Origin: Haloimpatiens sp. FM7315
Lineage (GTDB): Bacteria > Bacillota > Clostridia > Clostridiales > Clostridiaceae
DNA: 64,000 nt
Direction of reading: 5' to 3'
Assembly: GCA_041861885.1 (NCBI GenBank)
Contig: JBGVUE010000001.1
Span: 2,220,001-2,284,000, forward strand
Within the stretch, counting starts at the first letter, position 1. The number at the start of each line of letters is the position of its first letter. Positions 41,016-49,661 of the stretch are shown piece after piece. The notes beneath the pieces were generated by a model, which worked only from the letters and a program-made list of their open reading frames with translations, was not told the DNA's origin and did no database searches. Made by a program: the position numbers and the translations under genes.

Positions 41016-42299
41016 GTGTTTTATCATGTTTTAAATGACAAACTGTTATTAAGTGAACATCCTTTAAACTACTATCCAAATTTGGATAACTTAAATATAA
41101 AAAAGGTTTCAAAAGAATCTAGCTTTAATTTTAAAGATAATATCTATGCTCTAAACAAATTAAATCCTTTAAAAACCAGAAGAAGTTTCACTGTAAACTC
41201 AGTAAATTCTCTATTTTTAAAAGAAGAAACTATAGACCTACTTAAAAAACCTTTAAGTACATCTGTAGAAAATACTTGGCTTTTTGAAAAAATAAATAAT
41301 AGAAAGATAACCTTTGTAAACACTGAATATAAAAGTTTTAAAGATATAGTATTAAATCCTCCAAATTTTCCTCTTTCAAAAGAAAAAATTAATATAAATG
41401 TGGTAGGTCTTGGAGATGTAGGTGGCACTTTAATAACCGGCCTTAGACTTTTAGGTAGAGAGTGTATAGATACCATAGGTATTTATGATACAGATACTAA
41501 TAAAGTAAAACGATGGAACCTTGAATGCAACCAAATATCTTCTATCTCAAAGGATGTGGATTTTCCAGAAATAATACCCAAAAGTGAAGAAGAATTATTT
41601 GACTGCGATTTATTTGTTTTTTGTGTTTCTATTGGAGTTCCTAAAGTAGGAGAAGAAAAGGGGGATCTTCGGATTTCTCAGTTTAAAGGCAACTCCAAAA
41701 TAATAGATTATTACGCAAACCTTGCAAGAGAAAATAACTTTAAAGGCATTTTTTCTGTAGTATCTGATCCTGTGGATTTACTTTGCAAGAGAGCTTTTGA
41801 ATATAGTAATAAAAACAAAGAAGGTAAGTGGGATTTTAAAGGAATGGCTCCAGAACAAATAAGAGGCTATGGTCTTGGGGTAATGCACGGTAGAGCTTTA
41901 TATTACTCAAAAGACATTGCACCAGAATATAAAATTGAAGGCCGAGCTTTTGGACCTCACGGAAAGGGACTTATAATTGCAAATAGTATAAATAATTACA
42001 ATGATTCTCTATCTCTTTTACTAACAGAAAAAACAAAGAATGCCAATATAGAAGTTAGAAAAACTGGATTTAAGCCCTATATAGCCCCTTCCCTATCTTC
42101 AGGAGCTATTTCATTAATAGACACAATAAAAGGAAATTGGAACTACAGTGCTAATTTTTTAGGTGGAACTTACCTAGGATGTAAAAATAAAATATCCCCC
42201 TCAGGCCTTGAACTGGAAACTTTAGATTTTCACAAAAAACTATTTGAAAGACTAACTTCTACATATGAATTAATTGATAATATATATAATTCTATATAA
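41016..42299 (+). CDS. lactate/malate dehydrogenase-like NAD-binding protein with N-terminal extension
   Basis: 427 residues, intact. The first 125 residues are unassigned. A Rossmann fold begins at INVVGLGDVGGTLITGLRLLG (about 128), followed by GIYDTDTNKVKRWNLE, DCDLFVFCVSIGVPKVG and FSVVSDPVDLLCKRAFEY, the order found in L-lactate/malate dehydrogenases; a later EGRAFGPHGKGLIIANSIN block may hold the catalytic His. The usual substrate Arg/Asp positions cannot be confirmed by eye. GTG 41016 has GGGGTGAT upstream. It lies 46 bases after the giant HD-NadD gene and 32 bases before the flavoprotein gene on the same strand, suggesting an operon. Longer than typical enzymes (about 315), so a distinct subfamily. 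Confidence 0.72.
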   Translation: MFYHVLNDKLLLSEHPLNYYPNLDNLNIKKVSKESSFNFKDNIYALNKLNPLKTRRSFTVNSVNSLFLKEETIDLLKKPLSTSVENTWLFEKINNRKITFVNTEYKSFKDIVLNPPNFPLSKEKININVVGLGDVGGTLITGLRLLGRECIDTIGIYDTDTNKVKRWNLECNQISSISKDVDFPEIIPKSEEELFDCDLFVFCVSIGVPKVGEEKGDLRISQFKGNSKIIDYYANLARENNFKGIFSVVSDPVDLLCKRAFEYSNKNKEGKWDFKGMAPEQIRGYGLGVMHGRALYYSKDIAPEYKIEGRAFGPHGKGLIIANSINNYNDSLSLLLTEKTKNANIEVRKTGFKPYIAPSLSSGAISLIDTIKGNWNYSANFLGGTYLGCKNKISPSGLELETLDFHKKLFERLTSTYELIDNIYNSI

Positions 42300-42331
42300 T
42301 ATAAAATTTTAAGTGAAAAGAAGGTGAACTT

Positions 42332-43378
42332 TTGGATATCTTATACGTAATAAAACCAAATAAAAATCATTCTAAAATACTTCATAAGATGATTTTTTCC
42401 TCTGTAAAAGGTATAAATTATAAAATAATTGATAATATTGATCCAAATTTGAACCTAAAAAATAAAAAAATAATTTTTGCCATGGAACTTTCTGAAATAG
42501 GCTATGACATAGATATGATAAATACTATGAATAAATTATATAATATAGGCAATAATACATTAGAAAATTCTACAGCTATGGTTTTATGTCATAGCTGTAA
42601 TGAATTATCAACCAAAAGAGCTACTCAAGATTTAATATTCATCGCAAACAGTTTAGGTTGCAGCTTTATAGGGCATCCTCTTGTTGAAGCAACTGTTTCT
42701 TTAAATAATTTTCTAACCTGGCAAAAAACAATAAATCTACCTTTAGAAGAACTTTGCCTTAAAATGTGTTCTAGAACTGCAAATAGGCTTATGGATTATA
42801 ATTATATACCTATAAAAAATCCTAAAATACTAGTTTTATATTCAAGTCCTCATAGTAGATCTAACACTCTTGATTTATGGCATATGGTTTCAAAAAATCT
42901 AGATAACTATTTTATAAAAGAACTTCAGATTGAAAACGGTGAAATTATGGACTGTAAAGGATGTCCTTATAATTTATGTATTCATTATGGAAAACAAAAT
43001 AGTTGCTTTTATGGAGGCATAATGGTTAAAGAAGTTTTACCTTCCATAGAATACTGTGATGTTATAATATGGTTATGTCCTAATTATAATGATTCAATTG
43101 CAGCTAACTTAACCGCTTTAATAAACAGATTAACAGTCCTTTATAGAAAAACTAGTTTTTATAACAAGACTATTTTTTCCTTAATTGTTTCTGGAAATTC
43201 TGGCAGTGATTCTGTTGCAAAGCAGCTCATTGGAGCTTTAAATATAAACAAAGGTTTTAGACTTCCGCCTTATTTTTCTTTAACTGCAACAGCAAATGAT
43301 CCTAAATCAATATATAAAATTAAAAGAATCGAAAAAATAGCTGAAGATTTTTCGAAAAATATGATAAAATCAATATAA
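42332..43378 (+). CDS. NADPH-dependent FMN reductase/iron-sulfur flavoprotein-like
   Basis: 348 residues. The C-terminal half is a flavodoxin-like fold: ILVLYSSPHSRSNTLDLWHM binds FMN phosphate, and IIWLCPNYNDSIAANLTALINRL matches the flavin-reductase family. Within it a cysteine set CKGCPYNLC…C (residues about 208, 211, 216, 225) resembles the cluster-binding region of iron-sulfur flavoproteins. The N-terminal 165 residues are unassigned and contain a CHSCNEL motif. TTG 42332 follows AAGGTGA. Third gene of the presumed operon with the HD-NadD giant and the LDH-like protein, so a redox role linked to NAD is plausible but inferred. Confidence 0.75.
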   Translation: MDILYVIKPNKNHSKILHKMIFSSVKGINYKIIDNIDPNLNLKNKKIIFAMELSEIGYDIDMINTMNKLYNIGNNTLENSTAMVLCHSCNELSTKRATQDLIFIANSLGCSFIGHPLVEATVSLNNFLTWQKTINLPLEELCLKMCSRTANRLMDYNYIPIKNPKILVLYSSPHSRSNTLDLWHMVSKNLDNYFIKELQIENGEIMDCKGCPYNLCIHYGKQNSCFYGGIMVKEVLPSIEYCDVIIWLCPNYNDSIAANLTALINRLTVLYRKTSFYNKTIFSLIVSGNSGSDSVAKQLIGALNINKGFRLPPYFSLTATANDPKSIYKIKRIEKIAEDFSKNMIKSI

Positions 43379-43442
43379 GAATAATTACATCTCAATGTTG
43401 TAAAAACTCTAAAATATAGATTCTAAGGAAAGGACTGATTAT

Positions 43443-44276
43443 ATGTTTACTAAAGGAGATTTTCATCTACATACTAATGCCTCAGATGGAGGATATTCAC
43501 CTTCTCAAGTAGTAAAAATCGCATTAGATAATAAATACAATATAATAAGCATTACTGATCATGATACCCTAGAAGGCCTTGATGAAGCCATAGAATCAGG
43601 AAATTCACAAGGTGTAAAAGTCATTCCTGGCATAGAACTTTCCACTAGACATAATAATGAAAATATACACCTACTTGGATATTTTAAAAATGAGTCCTAT
43701 AAAGATCCAAGTCTAAAAGATTTTTTACAAGATATGAAAAACTCCAGATATGAAAGAGCAAAAATGATAATTCAAAATTTAAAAAAATACTTTAATATAG
43801 ATGTAGATTACAATAAAATGCTTAAATCTTCAAAGGGTATTATTGCAAGACCTCATATAGCTAAAGCAATTCTAGATGCTGGCTATAATTATAGCTGGGA
43901 ATATATATTCAAAAACATATTATCAGAAGATAGTAAGGCTTATGTTCCTACAAAGAAAATTTCTACTAAAGATGGTATAGATATTTTAAAAAAATCAGAG
44001 GCTTTAGTAGTTCTTGCCCATCCTGTACTTATAAAAAACTCTACTTTAGATGAAATGCTGCAATTTCCTTTTGACGGCTTAGAGGCTATTTACCCTCTAA
44101 ACTCAAAAGATGATGAACATAATTTAAAACTTATTTCAAAAAAATATGAAAAATTTATAACGGCTGGTTCGGATTTTCATGGCATAGATAGCAAAGATAA
44201 TACTCATGGTAAATTAGGAGATATTAGTCTAACTGGACCTGCTCTTCAGAACTTTTTAACAATATATTTTAGTTAA
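43443..44276 (+). CDS. PHP-domain phosphoesterase
   Basis: 277 residues. The metal-binding PHP motifs are clear: DFHLHTNASDGGYSP at residue 6, SITDHDTLEGLDEA, PGIELSTRHN, and near the C-terminus ITAGSDFHGID. It belongs with the YciV/TrpH-like group, some of which degrade short RNA from the 5' end or hydrolyse 3',5'-nucleoside bisphosphates. It follows the flavoprotein gene by 64 bases on the same strand and is the last gene before a strong terminator, so it may be part of the same transcript. Confidence 0.9.
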   Translation: MFTKGDFHLHTNASDGGYSPSQVVKIALDNKYNIISITDHDTLEGLDEAIESGNSQGVKVIPGIELSTRHNNENIHLLGYFKNESYKDPSLKDFLQDMKNSRYERAKMIIQNLKKYFNIDVDYNKMLKSSKGIIARPHIAKAILDAGYNYSWEYIFKNILSEDSKAYVPTKKISTKDGIDILKKSEALVVLAHPVLIKNSTLDEMLQFPFDGLEAIYPLNSKDDEHNLKLISKKYEKFITAGSDFHGIDSKDNTHGKLGDISLTGPALQNFLTIYFS

Positions 44277-44283
44277 AATTTTG

Positions 44284-44335
44284 TTATCGAAAAATAGATT
44301 GCCCATTAGAAAAATTGGGCAATCTATTTTTTGAT
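44284..44335. terminator. bidirectional intrinsic terminator
   Basis: Stem AAAAATAGATTGCCCA / TGGGCAATCTATTTTT between the convergent PHP and M18 genes. Confidence 0.88.
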
Positions 44336-44365
44336 ATATTAATCTAAATATATAATTCTTTAAAA

Positions 44366-45775
44366 TTATGCCTCAAGTAAAAATGCATAATATGCTTTAC
44401 AAGCTTCATATATATCTGCTTTACTTGCAACTTCAAATGGAGCGTGCATGTTGTGAAGTGCTACACCTGAATCTATAACATCCATCTCGTACTGAGCAAG
44501 AATGTAGGCTATAGTTCCTCCACCACCTTGGTCAACTTTTCCAAGTTCAGCTGTTTGCCAAGAAACATTGTGTTTATCCATAATATTTCTCAAATGAGCT
44601 ATAAATTCTGGGTTAGCATCATTGCAGCCACCCTTTCCTCTAGCTCCTGTGTATTTATTGAATACTATTCCTTTCCCAAAATAAGCACAGTTATTTTTCT
44701 CCATAACTGATGGATAATTTGGATCAAAAGCAGCACTTACATCTGAAGATAACATTTTTGAATTTTTAAGAGTTCTTCTCAATTTTAATTCGCTATAATC
44801 TCCAGCTAAATTCATAACTTCTGCTAGAGAATTTTCAAAGAATCTTGAGTGCATACCCGTAGCTCCAACACTTCCAATTTCTTCTTTATCTACAAGTAAA
44901 GTTACACAAGTCTTATCTGTTTTCTCTATTTTCATCATAGCATCAAAAGATGTATAAGAACATACTCTATCATCGTGACCATAAGCTAAAACCATGCTCT
45001 TATCAAGTCCGTAATGTCTAGCTTTTCCAGCTGGTACTACTTCTAATTCAGCTGATACAAAGTCTTCTTCAGTTATATCGTATTTTTCATTTAATATCCT
45101 AAGTATATTAGTTTTAACTCTTGTTTTATCTTTTTTGTCCTCAACTGGTATACTTCCAAATAAGATGTTTAAATCTTCTCCTTCAATACCTGTTGCAAGA
45201 GTTTTCTTCATTTGATCTCCTGATAGGTGTATTAAAATGTCTGATATTCCGAATACTGGATCATCATTATCTTCACCAATAACTACATTTACTAATGTAC
45301 CATCTTTTTTAACAAATACTCCATGAATAGATAGAGGTATTGTAACCCATTGATACTTTTTAACTCCACCATAATAATGAGTTTCAAGCATAGCTAAATC
45401 TGTATCTTCATATAGAGGATTTTGTTTTAAATCTAGTCTTGGTGAATCTATGTGTCCTCCTAGTATCCTCATTCCTTTTTCAAAAGGTTCTTCTCCTATT
45501 ACAAATAAAGCTAAAGTTTTTTCCATATTATTTGCATAAACTTTATCTCCTGGCTTTATTGTAGCTCCACTTTCTATTAAAGTCTTTATATTTTTATAAC
45601 CCTCTTTTTCTGCAAGTGCAACAAACTCATTTACGCACTCTCTTTCAGTCTTACATTTTGACATGAAACTTATGTACTTGTCGTTTAATTCGTTTAAATC
45701 TTTCATATCCTTTTTGTCGTACTTATCCCAAGCAACTTCATTTCTTCTCTTTAAATCTAATTTTTTATCTGCCAT
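44366..45775 (-). CDS. M18-family aminopeptidase
   Basis: About 469 residues from ATG 45775, which has GGGGGGAC upstream. Metal and catalytic residues appear in GGHIDSPRLDLK, LAYGHDDRVCSY, LLVDKEEIGSVGATG, and the terminal GVALHNMHAPFEVASKAD. These dodecameric zinc enzymes remove N-terminal acidic or hydrophobic residues from peptides in the cytoplasm. The gene is monocistronic between terminators. Confidence 0.94.
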   Translation of the reverse strand: MADKKLDLKRRNEVAWDKYDKKDMKDLNELNDKYISFMSKCKTERECVNEFVALAEKEGYKNIKTLIESGATIKPGDKVYANNMEKTLALFVIGEEPFEKGMRILGGHIDSPRLDLKQNPLYEDTDLAMLETHYYGGVKKYQWVTIPLSIHGVFVKKDGTLVNVVIGEDNDDPVFGISDILIHLSGDQMKKTLATGIEGEDLNILFGSIPVEDKKDKTRVKTNILRILNEKYDITEEDFVSAELEVVPAGKARHYGLDKSMVLAYGHDDRVCSYTSFDAMMKIEKTDKTCVTLLVDKEEIGSVGATGMHSRFFENSLAEVMNLAGDYSELKLRRTLKNSKMLSSDVSAAFDPNYPSVMEKNNCAYFGKGIVFNKYTGARGKGGCNDANPEFIAHLRNIMDKHNVSWQTAELGKVDQGGGGTIAYILAQYEMDVIDSGVALHNMHAPFEVASKADIYEACKAYYAFLLEA

Positions 45776-45850
45776 CTTGCGTCCCCCCAAACAAATTAAA
45801 ATTACATATATATTGTACTAAATTATACTCCAAAATACAAATTAATTTCT

Positions 45851-46782
45851 TCATAACCATTTTTTTCTTTTAAATAGTAAAATTAAGATAAATGCAGTTA
45901 ATATCATTATAACCAATATAAAATAATAACCATTTTCACAATCATAAAAAGGCATCCTTTTACAATTCATTCCCTGCATACTGGTCATTAAATTTAAGGG
46001 TAAAAATATGGTAGCTATAATCGTAAAAACTTTCATAAGTTCATTGGTTTTATTTGCTATTTCAGACTCAAAAGCCTCTCTAACCAAAGCCAAATCCTGA
46101 ACTAAACTCTCTAAGGAAGCTATTAGCTTTTCAATTTTATTGTTTAAAGAAGAAAAATAATGTATATTTTCTTTTTCTATAACCAAATTGTCATTGCTAA
46201 GTAGACTATCTCCAATATATCTAAGAGGATTTAAGTATTTCCTTATAATATAAACTTGTCTTCTCAAACTTATTAGCTCATCTACTTGTTCATGTCTTGG
46301 ATTTTTCAATATGCTTATCTCTATTTTATCCGCCTTTGCCTCTAACTTTGAAATTATCTCATAACTTTTTAAAATAAGCCTATCTAAAATATAATACAGA
46401 AGTATACAAGGTTCTGGTTTTTCCTTAACTACGAAACAGTTTTTAAAATTTCGGATATCCTTTATTATTTCATTTATAATATTAAGTGGTGTAGGATTAA
46501 GAGTTATTATATAATCTTTCATTAAAAATATATTTAACTCTTTAGTTATAATTTCATTTTCACTGTACTCTAGCGTATTTAAAGTCAAAAACATATAATT
46601 ATCAAAAAATTGATTTGAGAACTTTTTTTGTCATATTTTTTTAAAACATCTGAATCAATATGAAGCACATCTGCTAGAAAATCTATATCTTCATTTTTGG
46701 CTAATACCCAGTAGTTGCTTGTGCCTTTCTCCCATCCACTTTGAACCTCGTTAAATCCATCCATTATATCTAAAACTCTCAT
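45851..46782 (-). CDS. corA: CorA-family divalent cation transporter (one frameshift)
   Basis: Restored length is about 310 residues. A soluble N-terminal domain with long helices leads to two membrane segments at the C-terminus; the signature GMN is present in LMTSMQGMNCKRMPF between them, and the basic KRKKWL tail follows. CorA pentamers carry Mg2+ or other divalent ions. The frame is lost at the T6 run opposite 46600-46605 and returns with one added base (…SQINFFDNYMFLTLNTLEYSE…). ATG 46782 has GGTGA five bases upstream. Confidence 0.9.
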
Positions 46783-46843
46783 GTATTTCACCAGCCATAA
46801 TTAAATTACAGCCTAAAAGACCGCAGTTTTATTATGAGTATTA

Positions 46844-47757
46844 TTATATAATATTATTCTCAACATCCATTCTTTTTTCAATAGTATCTACAGGGCTTTC
46901 TTTTGAATTAAGGCTATATCTGTAATTTACTGCTGCAGTTTCAATTATAACTGCAACATTTCTACCCGGTCTTATAGGTATAGTAAGCTTTCTTACATCA
47001 GCTCCTAAAATTTTAATGTATACCCTTTCAAGCCCTAGTCTATCATAGTGTTTTCCTTCTACCCACTGCTCAAAATTTATAATCAAGTGTATAGTTTTGC
47101 TTTCAAGAATGGAACTAAGCCCATATAAAGCAGGCACATCAATTATTCCAACACCTCTTACCTCTAACATTCCTTGAGTTATATAAGGCGATGATCCTCT
47201 TAAAACTCCATCTATAGATTTTATGTCAACTGCGTCATCTGCAACCAACCTATGACCTCTTTTTATAAGTTCCAAAGCAGATTCGCTTTTTCCTATTCCA
47301 CTTTCTCCCGTTATTAGTATTCCAATTCCATAAACATCTACTAAAACACCGTGCACTCTGGTTTCAGGTGCCAATTCATTATCAAAATAATTCATAAGTT
47401 TACTTATAAACCTTGTAGAAATACTTTTAGTCCTTAAGACCCAGGTATTACTAAGAACTGCATTGTCAAGTAGTTCTTTATGTGGCTCTTGATTTCTTGT
47501 AATAACTACGCAAGGTGTTTTAAATTTAAAAATTTCTTTAGTCTCTTTTTCCTTATCTCAACAGACATTGCATCTAAAAAGCTCCACTCTGCTCTTCCAA
47601 CTACTTGAACCCTTTCATTGGCAAAATAATCGTAAAATCCAGCAAATTGAAGGCCTGGTCTATTTATATCACTTATTTCAACGTTTACATCATTATTTCC
47701 CTCAACTAAAACCTCTAAACTCAAATCTTTTATTAACTTTTGTATATTTACACTCAT
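46844..47757 (-). CDS. hprK: HPr kinase/phosphorylase (one frameshift)
   Basis: Restored length is about 304 residues. The N-terminal regulatory domain (GLQFAGFYDYFANERVQVVGRAEW) and the kinase domain with Walker A GESGIGKSESAL and the signature MLEVRGVGIIDV are standard. It phosphorylates HPr on Ser and reverses this, controlling catabolite repression and sugar uptake. The frame breaks at the T5 run opposite 47527-47531; one added base gives KKFFKFKTPCVVITRNQEP. It is followed by nothing on its strand for 60 bases and preceded 17 bases upstream by the DUF896 gene, so the two form a unit. Confidence 0.95.
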
Positions 47758-47774
47758 ATGGCATCTCCTCTCTC

Positions 47775-47966
47775 TTAGTTTTTTACTTTGTGCCTAGATG
47801 GCATTTTTTTTATAGTATTAAGTTGTGCTCTAAAATTAGATTTTATAACCTTTATATACTCTTCTCTAAGATTTTGCTGTTCTATTTTTTCTTCAGAAGT
47901 TAATCCTTCTTCCATGCTCTTTTTATAAAGACAGTTTATTCTAGCTATCATTTCATCCATATCCAT
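47775..47966 (-). CDS. DUF896 (YnzC-like) small protein
   Basis: 63 residues, full length for the family. EEGLTSEEKIEQQNLREEYIKVIKSNFRAQLN is the DUF896 core, a two-helix protein, followed by the usual basic C-terminus. YnzC in Bacillus is an SOS-associated small cytoplasmic protein of unclear function. It is 17 bases upstream of hprK. Confidence 0.9.
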   Translation of the reverse strand: MDMDEMIARINCLYKKSMEEGLTSEEKIEQQNLREEYIKVIKSNFRAQLNTIKKMPSRHKVKN

Positions 47967-48339
47967 ACTTATCCTCTCCTAATTTAAGTCTACAGTAAAT
48001 CACTGTTTGTATTTTTAATTAAATCTATTATGCTTTAATTATTTTTTCATCTCAGCAACAAAAATTTTATTTTAATCTAAATTAAGAAATAATATTTATA
48101 GCTAATATTATTTTATTATATTATACCAAAGTATAATATACTTTAAAGTTTTTTTATGTATAAAAAGAATTAATTAATACTAATTTTACTTTTTAATTAA
48201 AAATAATATTAATTAAATCCTAAAGCATATACAGGGATATGTTTTATATTTTAATTAATGTTATAATTTAGTATGTATCAAATCTATTTTTTATATAAAA
48301 ACAATATCTTTTTTAATATTATTTGGAAAGGAGAAAAAC
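47967..48339. other. divergent intergenic region, no gene seen
   Basis: About 370 bases of very A/T-rich sequence. It holds a TATAAT at 48262-48267 that could be the mtnP -10 box, without a convincing -35 box, and an A/T-rich small hairpin GCATAT/ATATGT near 48227. No SAM-type riboswitch motif was found although mtnP follows. Confidence 0.5.
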
Positions 48340-49126
48340 ATGAAAATTGCTATAATTGGTGGAACAGGAGTTTACGATAGCTCTATTTTAGATGAAGCCT
48401 CAGAAATTACAGTCGATACAAAATATGGGCATATTTCCTTGATAAAAGGTACTAGAAACAAAAATGAGGTGTTTTTTCTTCAAAGACACGGAAAAAATCA
48501 TAAATTAATACCTTCTAAAGTAAATTACAAAGGAAATATTATGGCTCTTAAAAACTTAGGTGTAGATTTAATTATATCAACTGCTGCAGTTGGTGGAATA
48601 AATCATTGTAGTCCTCTAGACTTTGTAATATTAGACCAGTTTATAGATTTTACAAAAACAGAAGTGCTTCTTTTTTGATGAAGAAAATTCTGGAGTATTA
48701 CATGTAGATATGACTGAGCCTTATTGTAAAAATGTAAGGAAACAATTAATTAATTCCTTTAAAAATGTAGATGTTACCCCTATAGAAAAAGGAACTTATG
48801 TATGTACTGAAGGTCCTCGCTTTGAAACCCCTGCAGAAATACAAATGTACAAAATCTTAGGTGGGGATGTAGTTGGCATGACAAATGTACCCGAAGTAGT
48901 ACTAGCAAGAGAGGCCTCTATATGCTATGCAACTATTGCTCTTGTTACTAATTATGCCTCTGGTATATCTGAAAACCAGTTAACTCACAAAGAAGTTGGA
49001 GAAAATATGCTAAAAATGAGCAAGACCTTAAAAATGGCATTAGAAGATTTTCTAGACACCATAAGCTATGACTACACTAAATGCAGCTGCAGAAACTCTC
49101 AAAGGGAAATAAATTCGCTAAAGTGA
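48340..49126 (+). CDS. mtnP: S-methyl-5'-thioadenosine phosphorylase family protein (two frameshifts)
   Basis: Restored length is about 262 residues. IAIIGGTGVYD holds the phosphate-binding glycines; FLQRHGKNHKLIPSKVNYKGN, TAAVGGIN, and TEGPRFETPAEIQMYKILGGDVVGMTNVPE are the purine nucleoside phosphorylase family-2 signatures. It cleaves methylthioadenosine to adenine and methylthioribose-1-phosphate. Two single bases are missing close together, in the A5 run at 48654-48658 and the T6 run at 48671-48676; with both added the segment reads DFTKNRSASFFDEEN. GGAAAGGAG precedes ATG. An MTA/SAH deaminase gene lies just downstream on the other strand. A related specificity for inosine cannot be excluded. 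Confidence 0.87.
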
Positions 49127-49141
49127 TATTATTAAAAGATT

Positions 49142-49218
49142 AAAAGCCAAAATCAATATATAATATTCCTTTATGCTTTTTAGAATAAAGGAATATCAAA
49201 ATAAGAGTTTGGCTTTTA
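49142..49218. terminator. nested-hairpin intergenic structure
   Basis: Outer arms AAAAGCCAAA / TTTGGCTTTT and an inner stem ATATTCCTTTAT / ATAAAGGAATAT, between mtnP and a convergent small gene. Probably a bidirectional transcript end. Confidence 0.6.
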
Positions 49219-49225
49219 GAATTTT

Positions 49226-49561
49226 CTATGGATTTTTATAAATTTTTATTAAACATTGCAGCTGTTTTTCAAGTTCATGTAGAACATCCTCAGAAATTCC
49301 CTGCAAACCCTTTACTAAATCCAGCAATTCTTTTATCTGAGATACCTTTCCAAAATTCATTGTATTTAAAAAAGAGGCAGCATGAGAAAAATTCAAAGTT
49401 GAATAAGATAAATAGTACAATGATAATAAAAGTGGATAAACATTATATTCATAAAATATCTTTTGCTTAGGGCATAACTCAGATTTAATTAGTTCTTCTC
49501 TTATTATGTTTAAGGCAACTAATTTTTCACTTAGCTTAATTATATCTTGCTCCTCCATCAT
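49226..49561 (-). CDS. small helical protein of unknown function
   Basis: 111 residues, rich in Leu and Lys, probably all helix; contains a hydrophobic core stretch YPLLLSLYYLSYSTLNF. No family recognised. GGGTGTGAGAG lies before ATG 49561. It is 100 bases downstream of the MTA/SAH deaminase gene on the same strand and converges on mtnP, so an association with methylthioadenosine salvage is possible only by position. Confidence 0.55.
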   Translation of the reverse strand: MMEEQDIIKLSEKLVALNIIREELIKSELCPKQKIFYEYNVYPLLLSLYYLSYSTLNFSHAASFLNTMNFGKVSQIKELLDLVKGLQGISEDVLHELEKQLQCLIKIYKNP

Positions 49562-49661
49562 GAAACTCTCACACCCTAATAATTAATAACTTTATACAAT
49601 ACTTTTAATAATAAATAAACCAATACTTACCCTATGAAACTTCAAAGCACTATATTATAAA

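Noticed and set aside
47967..48339. SAM riboswitch upstream of mtnP
   Set aside because: No S-box core motifs are present; the region is low-complexity A/T sequence.
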